From Isoperla grammatica (taxonomy: Eukaryota; Arthropoda; Insecta; Plecoptera; Perlodidae), in contig OX246747.1 of the NCBI GenBank assembly GCA_945910005.1, forward strand, positions 8,705,966 through 8,769,965: a stretch of 64,000 nucleotides of DNA, given 5' to 3'. The notes beneath the pieces are model-generated. The model was not told where the DNA came from, did no database searches, and worked only from the letters and a program-made list of their open reading frames with translations. Below, in pieces: positions 22,268 to 33,083 of this stretch. Within the stretch, counting starts at the first letter, position 1. Each line of letters opens with the position of its first letter. The position numbers were made by a program, and so were the translations under genes.

Positions 22268-22572
22268 CCTGCCCAGGGACTACTACCTTATCGTGGTGGG
22301 CAGGTTTGCGTGCTTTGTTGATCCCGAAAGCTATGCCGGCGGAAGCGTATGCTTCTGGTAGGGCCACCCTAGCCGGACTTGTCGAGGAGAAGAAGTCAGA
22401 CGAAGTGCAGTCCTCACCCCAATCCCCTATCCTCCCCTTTCCCCTTTTCTTCGCGCCCTCCTACTTGTCCCTTTCCTCCAAAGAGCCTCCAATTTTATTT
22501 TCATTATCACCCACTCATCGTCTTGATTAGCCAAGTTGCAAAAATATAAGACGTTAAGCCCAAATAATCAAA
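22268..22572 (+). mobile_element. SINE-like family A copy
   Basis: Complete A unit ending with GACGTTAAGCCCAAATAATC. No clear target duplication is visible. Confidence 0.8.
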
Positions 22573-22669
22573 TTGAAGCCGAAAGCGGCTCCATAGCGAC
22601 TGCCAGGATGGTTGGGGTCATTATGATCATTGTGTGATGTTAATAATGTGAGCAGAAAGTTTTCATGGT

Positions 22670-22942
22670 CCGACCTCCCGCCTGAACGGACATGTCTTGG
22701 TTCTGCTGCGAGGTATCTTTAACTCGAACCAACTTGAGTGTAAGATTATTATCTTCTACCCCCACTCTTGACTACCTGTCCCTTTCAGTCGCTACCTGTA
22801 CGGGCATGTCTTGGTTGAGCTGCGAAGTATCTTAACTCGAACCAACTTGAGTGTAAGATTATTATTATCTTCTACCCCCACTCTTGACTACATGTCCCTT
22901 TCTGTGGTCCGACCCCCCGCCTGTACGGGCATGTCTTGCCTA
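22670..22942. repeat. Tandem duplication of a ~114-bp unit
   Basis: CATGTCTTGG..CTGC is followed by TAACTCGAACCAACTTGAG and CTACCCCCACTCTTGACTAC, twice, with period about 114 bp, and a third partial unit up to the SINE at 22943. Non-coding. Confidence 0.75.
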
Positions 22943-23327
22943 CCTGCCCAGGGACTGCTACTTTATCGTGGTGGCCAGGTTTGCGTGCTTTGTTGATCCC
23001 GAGAGCTATGCCGGCGGAAGCGTTTGCTTCTGGTAGGGCCACCCAAGCCGGACTGGTCAAGGAGGAGAAGTCAGACGAAGTGCAGTCCACACCCCAATCC
23101 CCTTTCCCCCCCACTGTCCCATTGAATATTTCTCCTCCCACTTGGCCCTGCCCTCCCTTGCTGGACTCCCGTATGACGACTCACGCGACGTACAATGGAT
23201 CTGATTCGGATGTGGCTTTATTCTTCATTATCATCTTTCTCATTTTCATTATCACCCGCTCATCGTCTCGATTAGCCATCGTTGCATAAATATGAGACGT
23301 TAAGCCCCATTAATCAATCAATCAATC
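22943..23327 (+). mobile_element. Chimeric SINE: A head, B body
   Basis: CCTGCCCAGGGACTGC head and GAAGTGCAGTCCACACCCC, then a switch to CACTGTCCCATTGAATATTT and the B-type end with (AATC)n. Same junction as at 18439 and 53540. Confidence 0.82.
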
Positions 23328-24080
23328 ATCGGGGAACTTTTTAAAACATTCTTTGAAACGTTCCTAGTATGACCGAGTCGTTTATTTTTTCGTTCAGTGC
23401 CACTAGACAGTGTTCTATCTTCATTCGCAATAAACAAATCTGCTTTCCGGCATTGTATGTTTCTTTGTAAAATATTTTGGTCCAGTATTTTTTTATGATG
23501 ATCAATAATAGTAATAGGCCATATGGCGCTAAACCACTTATTACTGTAGCACATTAAAAATTTGGTATTAAATTATGCAATGTTCTTCCTCTTTCAGTTT
23601 TATTATTATTAAAAAAAAAAAAAAAAAAAAATCACATTTAGAGTCTATACCCACTCAGTAACTAAACTGATTTGCAGTGGGGGACTTAAATTGAAAGTAA
23701 CTGAACCAATACTGTAGGCTCGAACACCATCGACGAGTGAGCGATAACCAATCAAAGATCGATATTTCAAATACGAAACATATGAAGCATATTATGAAGC
23801 ATCGTTGTGTCAATACTCGTAGTCCTTATTTACGATTAAAAATGCCACCTACAAAATCAATGATGCGTGTTTAATTGAAAAAAATAAAAATTTAAAGGAA
23901 CTTTTTAAAGGAATGTCGTTCCTTTTTTGTGGAACTTGATGTTTTAAAGAATAAAGTTATAAAAACGAACTTGAACTTTTTAACTTCCTTTTAAGGTTGA
24001 TGAACTGAATATTTTAAAAGTTATTTTAAACAGGAACTTCCCCAAGTATGCAGATGGGCATGTCGTGATATGACGAAACC
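23328..24080. other. AT-rich intergenic sequence, nothing recognised
   Basis: Contains an A run at 23609-23630. No coding family recognised. Confidence 0.4.
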
Positions 24081-24388
24081 TTAAAAATTTGGTAAAATCT
24101 TAAGAATCATGTGGATTTTATAGAATTCCATCAGTAAGGGGATATTTTTGGCCCAATTATGGTCAATGTCTATTCTGATCACAGTTGTCCACACTATAAA
24201 ATCACACCATATGCGACCAGTAACTAGCATCTGGCCTTGCACCTGATGATAGTAGTTACTATCTTTTTTTAACATTACTCTGCCATCTACTTCTTCCAAG
24301 TAAAATGTCTTGTCCTCAGCAATCGCTTCTCGCGCTGTGTGGTGAGCGTGCTTACTTGGACATTTCACTTCCACTACGCCGTCCCCAC
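24081..24388 (-). pseudogene. YqaJ-type (lambda exonuclease-like) nuclease C-terminal exon
   Basis: The minus-strand reading has VVEVKCPSKHAH, then SNYYHQVQGQMLVTG, CDFIVWT and a final FYKIHMILKIL helix. E-V-K is the catalytic E-x-K of the PD-(D/E)XK nuclease fold, and the YYHQVQGQM helix and D-F-x-V-W strand follow as in YqaJ recombinase-like nucleases. The exon begins just after an AG that could be a splice acceptor. The upstream catalytic Asp exon was not found nearby, so this is an isolated exon. The family in invertebrates is often multi-copy and transposon-like. Confidence 0.7.
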
Positions 24389-24603
24389 CTAGTGTATTGC
24401 AACAGAAAAGATCGATGTTAAAGAGGTCACATTTAAAATAAAGTCAAAAATAGAGTCAGACCTATAATTATTATGATAATATTTATGAACATTGTTGTGA
24501 TGTAATTGACAACACAGCAAAGCAGGACAAATACTAGTAGCAAGAAGAAAGAAAACTTGCAAAGTACTTAATACGTTTCTTACCAACGAGACCATCCGGA
24601 GAT

Positions 24604-24955
24604 GACCCAAGTATGCCGTTAGCCATGAGCCAAAGCTCAGACTCTTGAACATCACACTCAGCACTGGGTGCATATAGGGCTAGCGCATCGGCCTCGTGGG
24701 TTTATGTGCAGTACTGCCATCATACTGTCCAAGTAGCCATGAGCCGAAGCCCAGACTCACACTCAGCACTGAGTGCATATAGGGCTGGCGCATCGGCCTC
24801 GTGGGTCTATGTGCAGTACTGCCATCATACTGTCCAAGTAGCCATGAGCCGAAGCCCAGACTCACACTCAGCACTGAGTGCATATAGGGCTGGCGCATCG
24901 GCCTCGTGGGTCTATGTGCAGTACTGCCATCATATTGTCCAAGTAGAGTTTTGAA
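24604..24955. repeat. 105-bp tandem repeat, about 3 copies
   Basis: CCATGAGCCGAAGCCCAG recurs at 24737 and 24842, a period of 105 bp, with a diverged copy to the left from 24604. The period is a multiple of three, so long open frames appear on both strands. They are products of the repeat and are not called as genes. Confidence 0.88.
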
Positions 24956-25321
24956 CAAGGATGGAGAAAACCTAAAATATGTCCATGGACATTAATACAT
25001 TTAAACGTGTAATGTTAATGTTGGTAAAGGTTCATGTAATGGTTTTCACAAATTACTTACCGTTTGCGTTTAATTGCCTTAAGAACAAGACCAAAATTAC
25101 TCGTTGTTAACGGTCTTGCCTATAGACTGCCCAAGCTGGATTGTGCCCTTGGCCTCGAGTCTTTTCTTCAATAGTAGTTACGTCTTGCTGACTGAGAGAG
25201 ACTGCTGACGAATGTTTCCACACTTGCATCTGGGGTCGATAAGTACAAGTCAATTGCTCCTGCAACAGTGGATGGATATATTTTCACCTGAAATATAAAA
25301 AGTGTTACCATGAGAAAACTA
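24956..25321. other. Intergenic, nothing recognised
   Basis: No family or RNA recognised. Confidence 0.4.
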
Positions 25322-25509
25322 CCTGCCCAGGGACTGCTACCTTATCGTGGTGGGCAGGTTTGCGTGCTTTGTTGATCCCGAGAGCTATGCCGGCGGAAGC
25401 GTATGCTTCTGGTAGGGCCACCCTAGCCGGACTGGTCGAGGAAGAGAAGTCAGACGAAGTGCAGTCCACACCCCAATCCCCTTTCCTCCCCTTTCCTTAC
25501 GCTCCCTCC
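25322..25509 (+). mobile_element. SINE-like family A copy, 3' truncated
   Basis: CCTGCCCAGGGACTGC to CCTTACGCTCCCTCCTAC; the shared tail is missing and the unit abuts the protease-like reading at 25510. Confidence 0.75.
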
Positions 25510-25703
25510 TACCTACACGTCCAGCGTGTACAACTTTGAACGCGCCTGTTGGATGAACTACAACGACGCCGACGTTACGAGGCAAACGTTCGACGTGGCC
25601 ACGGGAGACCGAGCGCAGAAGAACGGCTACATCTTCTTCTATCTCCATCGGAGCCAGTTCGAGGCCCAGGCGGCGGCCTGCGAGGGCGTCGCGGACATCG
25701 GCT
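25510..25703 (+). pseudogene. Ubiquitin-specific protease-like C-terminal segment
   Basis: The plus-strand reading is YTSSVYNFE.A.W..YND..V followed by a GYIFFYLHR strand and a short tail to TGA at 25701-25703. In USP/UBP enzymes the catalytic His box (GHYxAY) is followed by W..(F/Y)(D/N)D..V and a final AY(L/I)LFY strand; this fits the latter part, with the catalytic GH missing at the SINE junction. The codons are GC-rich. It may be the last exon of a lost gene or a captured fragment. Confidence 0.45.
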
Positions 25704-26105
25704 GAGTCCGAGCGTAGTCTCGCACATTTCAGAAACAATCGGACCTACCTGTGACGTGACGAAAGTGAAAGTAGACAGTTTTAACTAAACGGGGAAGCAA
25801 GGGTTGTACGACCTTGCGAGAAAACGTGAAACAGTTAACTAAACGCGGAAGCAAGGGGACAACGTTGCGGAAACATTAAAGTACAAAGGTGTGATCGGTC
25901 GCTTGAATCACTTCTTCCCGCAGGCGACGATGTTTCCCCACGGTGCGACGTCATGCGCGAAATCATCAACATAAATTGATATGATTTCGGAAATAAAATA
26001 AGACGATTTCGATAATATCTGAAATTACCATTTATTAATAAGAATACCATTAATAATCAAATCAATATATAAGTAGATACATTTTTTTTAGTAAATATAC
26101 TAGAG
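25704..26105. other. Intergenic sequence up to Gypsy-1
   Basis: A short repeat, AACTAAACGNGGAAGCAAGGG, occurs twice (near 25785 and 25838). Nothing else recognised. The last four bases before the LTR are AGGT. Confidence 0.45.
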
Positions 26106-26109
26106 AGGT

Positions 26110-27191
26110 TGTAACATGTAGATCTTCCGATCTAAATGGAGACGTCCATTTAGCGTCGTGTAGCCCTCACATCGAGACGTCCGTGTGTTCGGCAATCAAG
26201 ATTGAAACTCCACCGTTTGCACCCACCTCAGCGTCATCGACTCCAGTATTGATTTTCTGCTTCGCCACCTTCGTACATGCTCGACTGTCTTCGTGAAGAT
26301 GCATAACGTCATTATGACGTAATTTCTATATTTAAATCTAACGTCATTTTCTGTTATCTCTACCGATGTTATAAAAGTCATTTCATACATTTGTCAAGCC
26401 CACTTCTCTCAGAGCCGCAAGCGTGAGTACACCGGATCTTACACACATGAGCCACAGGTTGTATTTTGGATTGAGCATCCAAGTATTTGTAACAGTATGT
26501 ATTGACATGTTGTCTTTGGCTATTTGCTCTTTTCAATTGCATTCTAATGCTGGTAAATTTCATACCGTGGTATTCCGTAATTTTCTGGATTCATTTGTGT
26601 GTGTGTAAGTTCGCAAGTGCTCACGGGGGCAGTGGAGCCATTTGTTACTTTGTGTCAAATTTTGTAAATGTAGCCTGTATTCAATATCGAGATATCTCTG
26701 TGGCATACCGTATCGCTGACTTTCTGTTATTGCTAAATGATTTATTCAGGCACATAGTTGTGACACATTGCACGAATGTTTTTGTTTGTTTTGTTAAATT
26801 TAGAAGCGCCCATTTAAATGTGCTCATGTCAAAACTGTTTTGTGGCGATTTAGAAAGTAATGTTTCTTGCAGTCTTACTAATTCAATCAACTTTTTGTCA
26901 AGCATATTTATCCCAACAATAAATTATCATTACTATACTGCTAATCACTGTCTGCTCACTGGTTACAATAGTCTCCCATCCCCTGGACACTTTCTTGTTT
27001 TGTCCCTGCAAATTCACTATAGAACAAGATGGAGCCCGCTTTTATTCTTATAAAAGTATATTTACAATAGTTCCTACCACCATTCTCACCCGCCGTCAAT
27101 TAGCCAAACGCCCACGAACCCAACTCCGGCCGCAGCTAGCCTGGGTGAACCCCTGCGTGGTCACCCGCCTTTGTGACGGTTTTATGTCACA
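26110..27191 (+). repeat. Gypsy-1 5' LTR
   Basis: Starts TGTAACATGTAGATC and ends GGTTTTATGTCACA. It contains GATGTTATAAAAGTCA near 26367, a possible TATA box. Short open frames inside it recur in the other LTR and are not genes. Confidence 0.95.
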
Positions 27192-27198
27192 AATTAAT

Positions 27199-27217
27199 TG
27201 GAGCCCGACATTGGGGG
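27199..27217 (+). promoter_or_regulatory. Gypsy-1 candidate primer-binding site
   Basis: TGGAGCCCGACATTGGGGG starts 7 bases after the LTR end. It resembles the TGGCGCCCAACGTGGGG site complementary to tRNA-Lys but has several differences, so the primer identity is uncertain. Confidence 0.5.
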
Positions 27218-27400
27218 CAATTGAAAATTGGCTAAGATTGTAAGATTTCACGATTTCTGTAAGTTTCTATTATTGGAGTATTTGTCATTTTCTTTATTGG
27301 ACATTTTGTCATTTATTGGACAAGAATATTGAGTTATTTGATAGTGCATTGTTTGGTTGCATATCATTTCTTGGTACACATTGTAACTAAAGTTTCCAGT

Positions 27401-28726
27401 ATGAAGCCCAGCCGTCTCACCAAAGATGAATTGGAGTACGAGCTCAAGATACGAGGGATTCAAGCGAACCAGACGGTAACGGAACTCAGGAAAATTCTTG
27501 GAATCCTACTTCGCTCTACGGAAGGAATACCTGCTGCAACGGGACCTGACGGTAAGCCTATTGTGACCGATCATACTCAAGAGTTAACCATTTGTCAGGA
27601 CAAGTTAACACAAGTAAAAGCTCTTTTTACGTCGGAAAAATTCTCTATTCAGGAGTTAAAGGAAAAAGTGGGTTCGAGACTCATCCATTTAACAAATCGA
27701 CTAGAGAGAATAGTATCAGAAGAGGCAGATATAAGCTCAGAAAGGGACGTGCTTGTTATTGAAACGCAGGCGCTGTTAGATCAGATAAATAAAGCGAAGA
27801 CTACAGTAGAGAATGAGTCACTGTGTTCCAGTTCGAGTGATTCTGAAGCTAGTGTCACGCACGCAGTGGGCCAAGGCGACCGCACCAAGAGTAAACATAA
27901 ACATGCAGGTCATTCAACTGTACAACCCTTCATGAGTAAAGGAGATAAAATTCCGGTCATGAAGTGGAACTTGATTTTTTCGGGTGATGGTACTTTGCAG
28001 TCTCATAGTGTAGCATCCTTTCTAGAAAGAGTCGAAGAGTTACGAACTGCCCGTCATGTTACTGAGGAAGAACTATGGTCTTCCGCAATTGATCTTTTTA
28101 CGGGCACCGCACTTATTTGGTTTAGATCAATAAGAAGAAAAATAAATTCCTGGCAAGAGTTAGAGAAGGAACTTCGTCTAGAATTTCAACCGGTAAATTA
28201 CCAGTTATGTTTAATGAATGAAATACGATCACGTACTCAGGGTGAAGGTGAGAGAATAAGCCTGTACTTAGCGATCATGGACAATTTGATGTCACGATTG
28301 AATAAGCCAATAACGGAAGAGGAAAAGCTGGAGATAATCCTTAATAACTTATTACCCTATTATGTAGAGAGGCTATCGTTAGTTGAAATTAAGTCGATGG
28401 AACAGCTGCTGACTTTGGGAAGACGATTGGAAGCAGGAAGAACAATTTCAAATCTATACCGACCCCCGCCAAATTCAAACAAAGTCTTTGAACCTGACTT
28501 AGCTTACAGGCGTACACAAGCTAGTGAGTCTGTAAACACTGTTAGTGAACAGTCCAGTTACAATTATCGAGTCAATAAAGCGTGCTGGAACTGTGGTATG
28601 ATGGGACATGTTTACCGTACTTGTATGTTAAAACGTGTTACTTTCTGTTACAAATGTGGAGAGCGAGACAAGACAACGGCAACCTGCACCAGATGTTCAA
28701 AAAACGGACCAAGCGGATCGCAGTAA
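27401..28726 (+). CDS. gag: Gypsy-1 Gag
   Basis: From ATG 27401, 441 residues. The first 35 residues have a SAP-like helix pair (LTKDELEYELKIRGI). A helical region and a Ser/Glu-rich linker follow. Near residues 185-310 is the retrotransposon Gag domain (VASFLERVEEL, LFTGTALIWF, W.ELEKELR.EF). Near the end are two zinc knuckles, CWNCGMMGHVYRTC, which is regular, and CYKCGERDKTTATC, in which the His is replaced by Lys. The upstream frame extends 24 codons more without an ATG advantage. The end overlaps pol, which lies in the -1 frame. It packages the element RNA into particles. Confidence 0.92.
   Translation: MKPSRLTKDELEYELKIRGIQANQTVTELRKILGILLRSTEGIPAATGPDGKPIVTDHTQELTICQDKLTQVKALFTSEKFSIQELKEKVGSRLIHLTNRLERIVSEEADISSERDVLVIETQALLDQINKAKTTVENESLCSSSSDSEASVTHAVGQGDRTKSKHKHAGHSTVQPFMSKGDKIPVMKWNLIFSGDGTLQSHSVASFLERVEELRTARHVTEEELWSSAIDLFTGTALIWFRSIRRKINSWQELEKELRLEFQPVNYQLCLMNEIRSRTQGEGERISLYLAIMDNLMSRLNKPITEEEKLEIILNNLLPYYVERLSLVEIKSMEQLLTLGRRLEAGRTISNLYRPPPNSNKVFEPDLAYRRTQASESVNTVSEQSSYNYRVNKACWNCGMMGHVYRTCMLKRVTFCYKCGERDKTTATCTRCSKNGPSGSQ
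28699..28705 (+). promoter_or_regulatory. Putative -1 ribosomal frameshift heptamer A_AAA_AAC
   Basis: AAAAAAC sits in the gag frame as TCA-AAA-AAC, the exact phase of an X_XXY_YYZ slippery site, 21 bases before the gag stop. Slipping by -1 enters the pol frame directly. This is the expected position for Gag-Pol expression. Confidence 0.8.
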
Positions 28727-31700
28727 GGAGTCGTTGCGGTCAACCAACGCAGTCACAGACTTCATTGCCTACAGAGCCATCACAGGAGATGCAACAACCA
28801 ACTGTAGAGGATAAGTCGAACATCATGAGTAATTTACTTGATGAGCAGGAACCTGACGTGAGTGTGTCTACCACTTACCATTTTGAGAAAGTAGAGAATG
28901 ATAAGAGACCATTTATTCGAATTGAAGTATTAGGAGTGAACCTGATAGCATTACTAGATTCAGGTGCCTCTAGAACGTTACTAGGTGGCCCAGGAATAGA
29001 GAGAATAAAAGCACTAGGTTTAAAAACCTTGGGAACAACTGCTAGCCATATTGTTACGGCGGATGGTACTAACCATGCAGTTAACAGTGAGATTATGTTG
29101 CCCATGAAGATAATGGATCAAGTAGTTGTTTTACCTGTACTTGTAGTACCTGTAATTGAACTACAATTAGTACTCGGAATTGATTTTTGGAATTTGAGTA
29201 AGATTTCGCCTAGTCTGTCACAAGGAACATTTCAAATATTGAGCTTAAAAGAGAAGACTGAGTATAACATGAAGATAGTTGCGCGAGAGCATTTATCGAT
29301 TGATGAAAATAATCGGTTAGAACAGCTCGTGAATGAGAGTAAGAAAATGTTGCAAACTGTCACAAGTCGGACTAATCTAATTACACATAAAATAGATACT
29401 GGAGACGCAGAGCCAATTAAGCAACGATATCGACCGTTATCGCCGTATCTACAAGATAAGTTGCACGAGGAGCTAGATAACATGATAGCTGCGGATGTGG
29501 TAGAACCCTCAAAAAGTTCTTGGAACTCACCCGCGCTGCTAGTCAAGAAGGATGATGGCAAATATAGATTTTGTTTTGATGGACGTCGTCTGAATTCCGT
29601 ATCAAAGAGAGATGCGTATCCATTACCATATATCTCTTCAATATTAGACCGATTAGGTAAGGCTAAATACCTGTCTAGTATTGATTTGAAATCAGCATTT
29701 TGGCAGATACCATTGGCTGAAGAATGTAGAGAGAAAACCGCTTTTACCATTCCTGGTCGAGGTCTATTTCATTTTAAAGTCATGCCATATGGACTTCACA
29801 ATTCGAGCCAGACATTTCAACGTCTCATGGATAAATTGTTTGGACCAGAATTGCAACCTGGAATTTTTGTATATCTCGATGACATTCTAATAGCTTCGGA
29901 ATCTTTTGAGGAACATCTAGAGCACTTGAGAATTGTATTCGCACGTATCATGGAGGCCAACCTGTCGATTAACTTTGAGAAGTGCCAATTTTGCTTACAA
30001 TCACTGAACTATTTGGGATACGTCATAGATTCAAGAGGCCTGAGAGTTAGTTCAGAGAAGGTCAAGGACGTTTTGAATATTCCGAGACCGCAAACCGTTA
30101 AACAAGTGAGAAGTTTTGTGGGTCTAGCATCTTGGTACAGAAGATTTATAGAACATTTCTCGACTATCATAGCACCTCTGACAGCCTTAACGCGCAAGAA
30201 CTGTAAGTGGAGATGGTCAAGCGAAGCAGAAGACAGCTTTAACTTGCTCAAGCAAAAATTGGTAGAAGCTCCCGTACTTACAAACCCCGATTTTACGAAG
30301 GAGTTTATAATACAATGTGACGCCTCTGATATGGGATTAGGTGCTGTACTTACTCAGCAAGGTAATGACGGAGAGCAGGTTATCGCTTATGCTAGCCAAA
30401 TGTTGACTTAGTCCCAACGCAATTATTCCGTCACACAGAGAGAATGCCTGGCAGTGATTTTTGGAATCGAAAAGTTCCGTGGTTATGTGGAGGGTGCGCA
30501 CTTTAAAGTAGTTACGGACCATTTCTCCCTCCTCTGGTTGTTAAAACTTAAGGAACCCACTGGGATGATGGCTAGATGGTGTCTGAAACTACAAGGTTAT
30601 GACTTTGAAATCATACACCGAAAGGGTAAAGACCACATAGTACCAGACGTGCTATCTCGTGTTGTAGATGTAAACTTAGTAACAGTTGCCGACAGGGATC
30701 AGGTTACCGACACCTGGTACACCAAGTTGTACAAGAATATCACGGAAAACCCACAGTTGTATCCCAAATTTAGATTAGAGGGACAACAGATATATAAGCT
30801 GATAGAAGACAAATATAAGTTACCTGATGATCCAAACAATTGGAAACGAGTAATCCCGAAAGATTTAAGGGTACAAGTATGTTTAGAAAATCATGATGAC
30901 GTCACAGCAGGACACCGTGGAATGTTTAAAACTTTCAAGAGGATAGCGTTAACTTATTTTTGGCCGAAAATGCGCCAGGACATTTTCAAATATGTGGGAA
31001 GATGTGACGTGTGCCTACAACATAAGGCTGTGCAGAAACCAAAGGCAGGATTGATGCAATCACACATGGTTAAGGAGCCATGGAAAGTAATAAGTGTTGA
31101 TGTAATTGGACCATTGCCGCGAACATCACAGGGTAACGTGCATATTCTAGTATTCAGAGATTTGTTTACAAAGTGGCCTTGCCTATTCCCGATGAAACAA
31201 GCTCGAACAGAACCCATAATCAAGAGACTTATAGAGGACATCATTTTTATTCACGGGGCGCCCTCTAAGCTTATCTGTGATAACGCCAGTCAGTTCGTCA
31301 GCAAACGTTTCAAACAAATCTGTAAGGACTATGACATCACCATCCAATATACACCACTTTACCATGCCCAAAGTAATCCCACAGAGAGAAGTAATAAAGA
31401 TATTGAAAACGTAATTTCATGTTATGTTAAGGACAATCATCGCCTATGGGACCGATTGTTGCCGCAAGTGCAGTACGTGTTGAGGACGAGCCATCATGAG
31501 TCCACTGGATATACGCCCGCATACCTCAATTACGGACGAGAGATACAGCTTTCAGGAGAGGCAAGTAAATTTCAGGATAACAATCAAGATGTACAGCCAC
31601 CAACGGACATCGAGCAGAAATGGAATGGTATGAGAAACTTGCGTGAGCTAGTGCAACTCAATGTAGACCACTCTAGAGAAAGACAGAAACGTTACTACGA

Positions 31701-31935
31701 TCTGCGTAGAAGAGATATAAATTTCTTTGTAGGACAACAGGTTTACAGGAGAAATTACGTGCTGTCAGATGCATCAAAGGGTTTCATTGCAAAGTTTGCA
31801 CCGAAGTATGTTGGACCATTCTCTATTTCCAGAAAAGTTTCTACCGTAATCATGGAACTTCAAGATGAAGATGGAAATCCCGCAGGAAGATGGCACGTGC
31901 AAGACCTAAAAGATATATCTGTAAATGATGTATAA
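28703..31935 (+). pseudogene. pol: Gypsy-1 Pol (protease, RT, RNase H, integrase) with one nonsense codon
   Basis: The frame is open from before the frameshift site to TAA 31933-31935 except for TAG at 30409-30411, inside RNase H. Domains in order: protease with DSG (LLDSGASRTLLG); RT with KDDGKYRFCFDGRRLN, SIDLKSAFWQI and the catalytic YLDD; RNase H with QCDASDMGLG before the stop and VVTDHFSLLWL after it; integrase with the H-H-C-C zinc module (C..C as CDVC) and the D-D-E core, with Asp in SVDVIGP, Asp in CDNASQF and Glu in NPTERS. A chromo-like tail is not evident. The stop would remove integrase unless read through. Confidence 0.92.
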
Positions 31936-31975
31936 GTCAAAAAAAATATAAACTGTATGTCTCTATTTTTTTTTT

Positions 31976-31993
31976 AAGGAGGAAAGGGGAGTG
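31976..31993 (+). promoter_or_regulatory. Gypsy-1 polypurine tract
   Basis: AAGGAGGAAAGGGGAGTG directly precedes the 3' LTR, as needed to prime plus-strand synthesis. Confidence 0.9.
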
Positions 31994-33079
31994 TGTAACA
32001 TGTAGATCTTCCGATCTAAATGGAGACGTCCATTTAGCGTCGTGTAGCCCTCACATCGAGACGTCCGTGTGTTCGGCAATCAAGATTGAAACTCCACCGT
32101 TTGCACCCACCTCAGCGTCATCGACTCCAGTATTGATTTTCTGCTTCGCCACCTTCGTACATGCTCGACTGTCTTCGTGAAGATGCATAACGTCATTATG
32201 ACGTAATTTCTATATTTAAATCTAACGTCATTTTCTGTTATCTCTACCGATGTTATAAAAGTCATTTCATACATTTGTCAAGCCCACTTCTCTCAGAGCC
32301 GCAAGCGTGAGTACACCGGATCTTACACACATGAGCCACAGGTTGTATTTTGGATTGAGCATCCAAGTATTTGTAACAGTATGTATTGACATGTTGTCTT
32401 TGGCTATTTGCTCTTTTCAATTGCATTCTAATGCTGGTAAATTTCATACCGTGGTATTCCGTAATTTTCTGGATTCATTTGTGTGTGTGTAAGTTCGCAA
32501 GTGCTCACGGGGGCAGTGGAGCCATTTGTTACTTTGTGTCAAATTTTGTAAATGTAGCCTGTATTCAATATCGAGATATCTCTGTGGCATACCGTATCGC
32601 TGACTTTCTGTTATTGCTAAAGGATTTATTCAGGCACATAGTTGTGACACATTGCACGAATGTTTTTGTTTGTTTTGTTAAATTTAGAAGCGCCCATTTA
32701 AATGTGCTCATGTCAAAACTGTTTTGTGGCGATTTAGAAAGTAATGTTTCTTGCAGTCTTTGTAACTAATTCAATCAACTTTTTGTCAAGCATATTTATC
32801 CCAACAATAAATTATCATTACTATACTGCTAATCACTGTCTGCTCACTGGTTACAATAGTCTCCCATCCCCTGGACACTTTCTTGTTTTGTCCCTGCAAA
32901 TTCACTATAGAACAAGATGGAGCCCGCTTTTATTCTTATAAAAGTATATTTACAATAGTTCCTACCACCATTCTCACCCGCCGTCAATTAGCCAAACGCC
33001 CACGAACCCAACTCCGGCCGCAGCTAGCCTGGGTGAACCTCTGCGTGGTCACCCGCCTTTGTGACGGTTTTATGTCACA
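31994..33079 (+). repeat. Gypsy-1 3' LTR
   Basis: Same ends as the 5' LTR. It differs from it by a 4-bp insertion near 32762, a T/G change near 32622 and a C/T change near 33038. Confidence 0.95.
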
Positions 33080-33083
33080 AGGT

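Larger units (their letters stand above)
26110..33079 (+). mobile_element. Gypsy-1: Ty3/Gypsy LTR retrotransposon, nearly intact
   Basis: A 6,970-bp element with two LTRs (1,082 and 1,086 bp, both TG..CA), a candidate primer site, gag, pol with protease-RT-RNase H-integrase order, a polypurine tract and a 4-bp AGGT duplication at 26106-26109 and 33080-33083. The domain order with integrase last is that of Ty3/Gypsy. The LTRs differ by two substitutions and one 4-bp indel, so the insertion is young. One in-frame TAG interrupts pol. No envelope-like frame lies between pol and the 3' LTR. Confidence 0.95.

Noticed and set aside
24680..24958. Repetitive protein of 35-residue units
   Set aside because: Explained by the 105-bp tandem repeat; open on both strands.
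26196..27243. Several frames in the Gypsy-1 LTR, repeated at 32080-33182
   Set aside because: The same frames occur in both LTRs and have no domain features.
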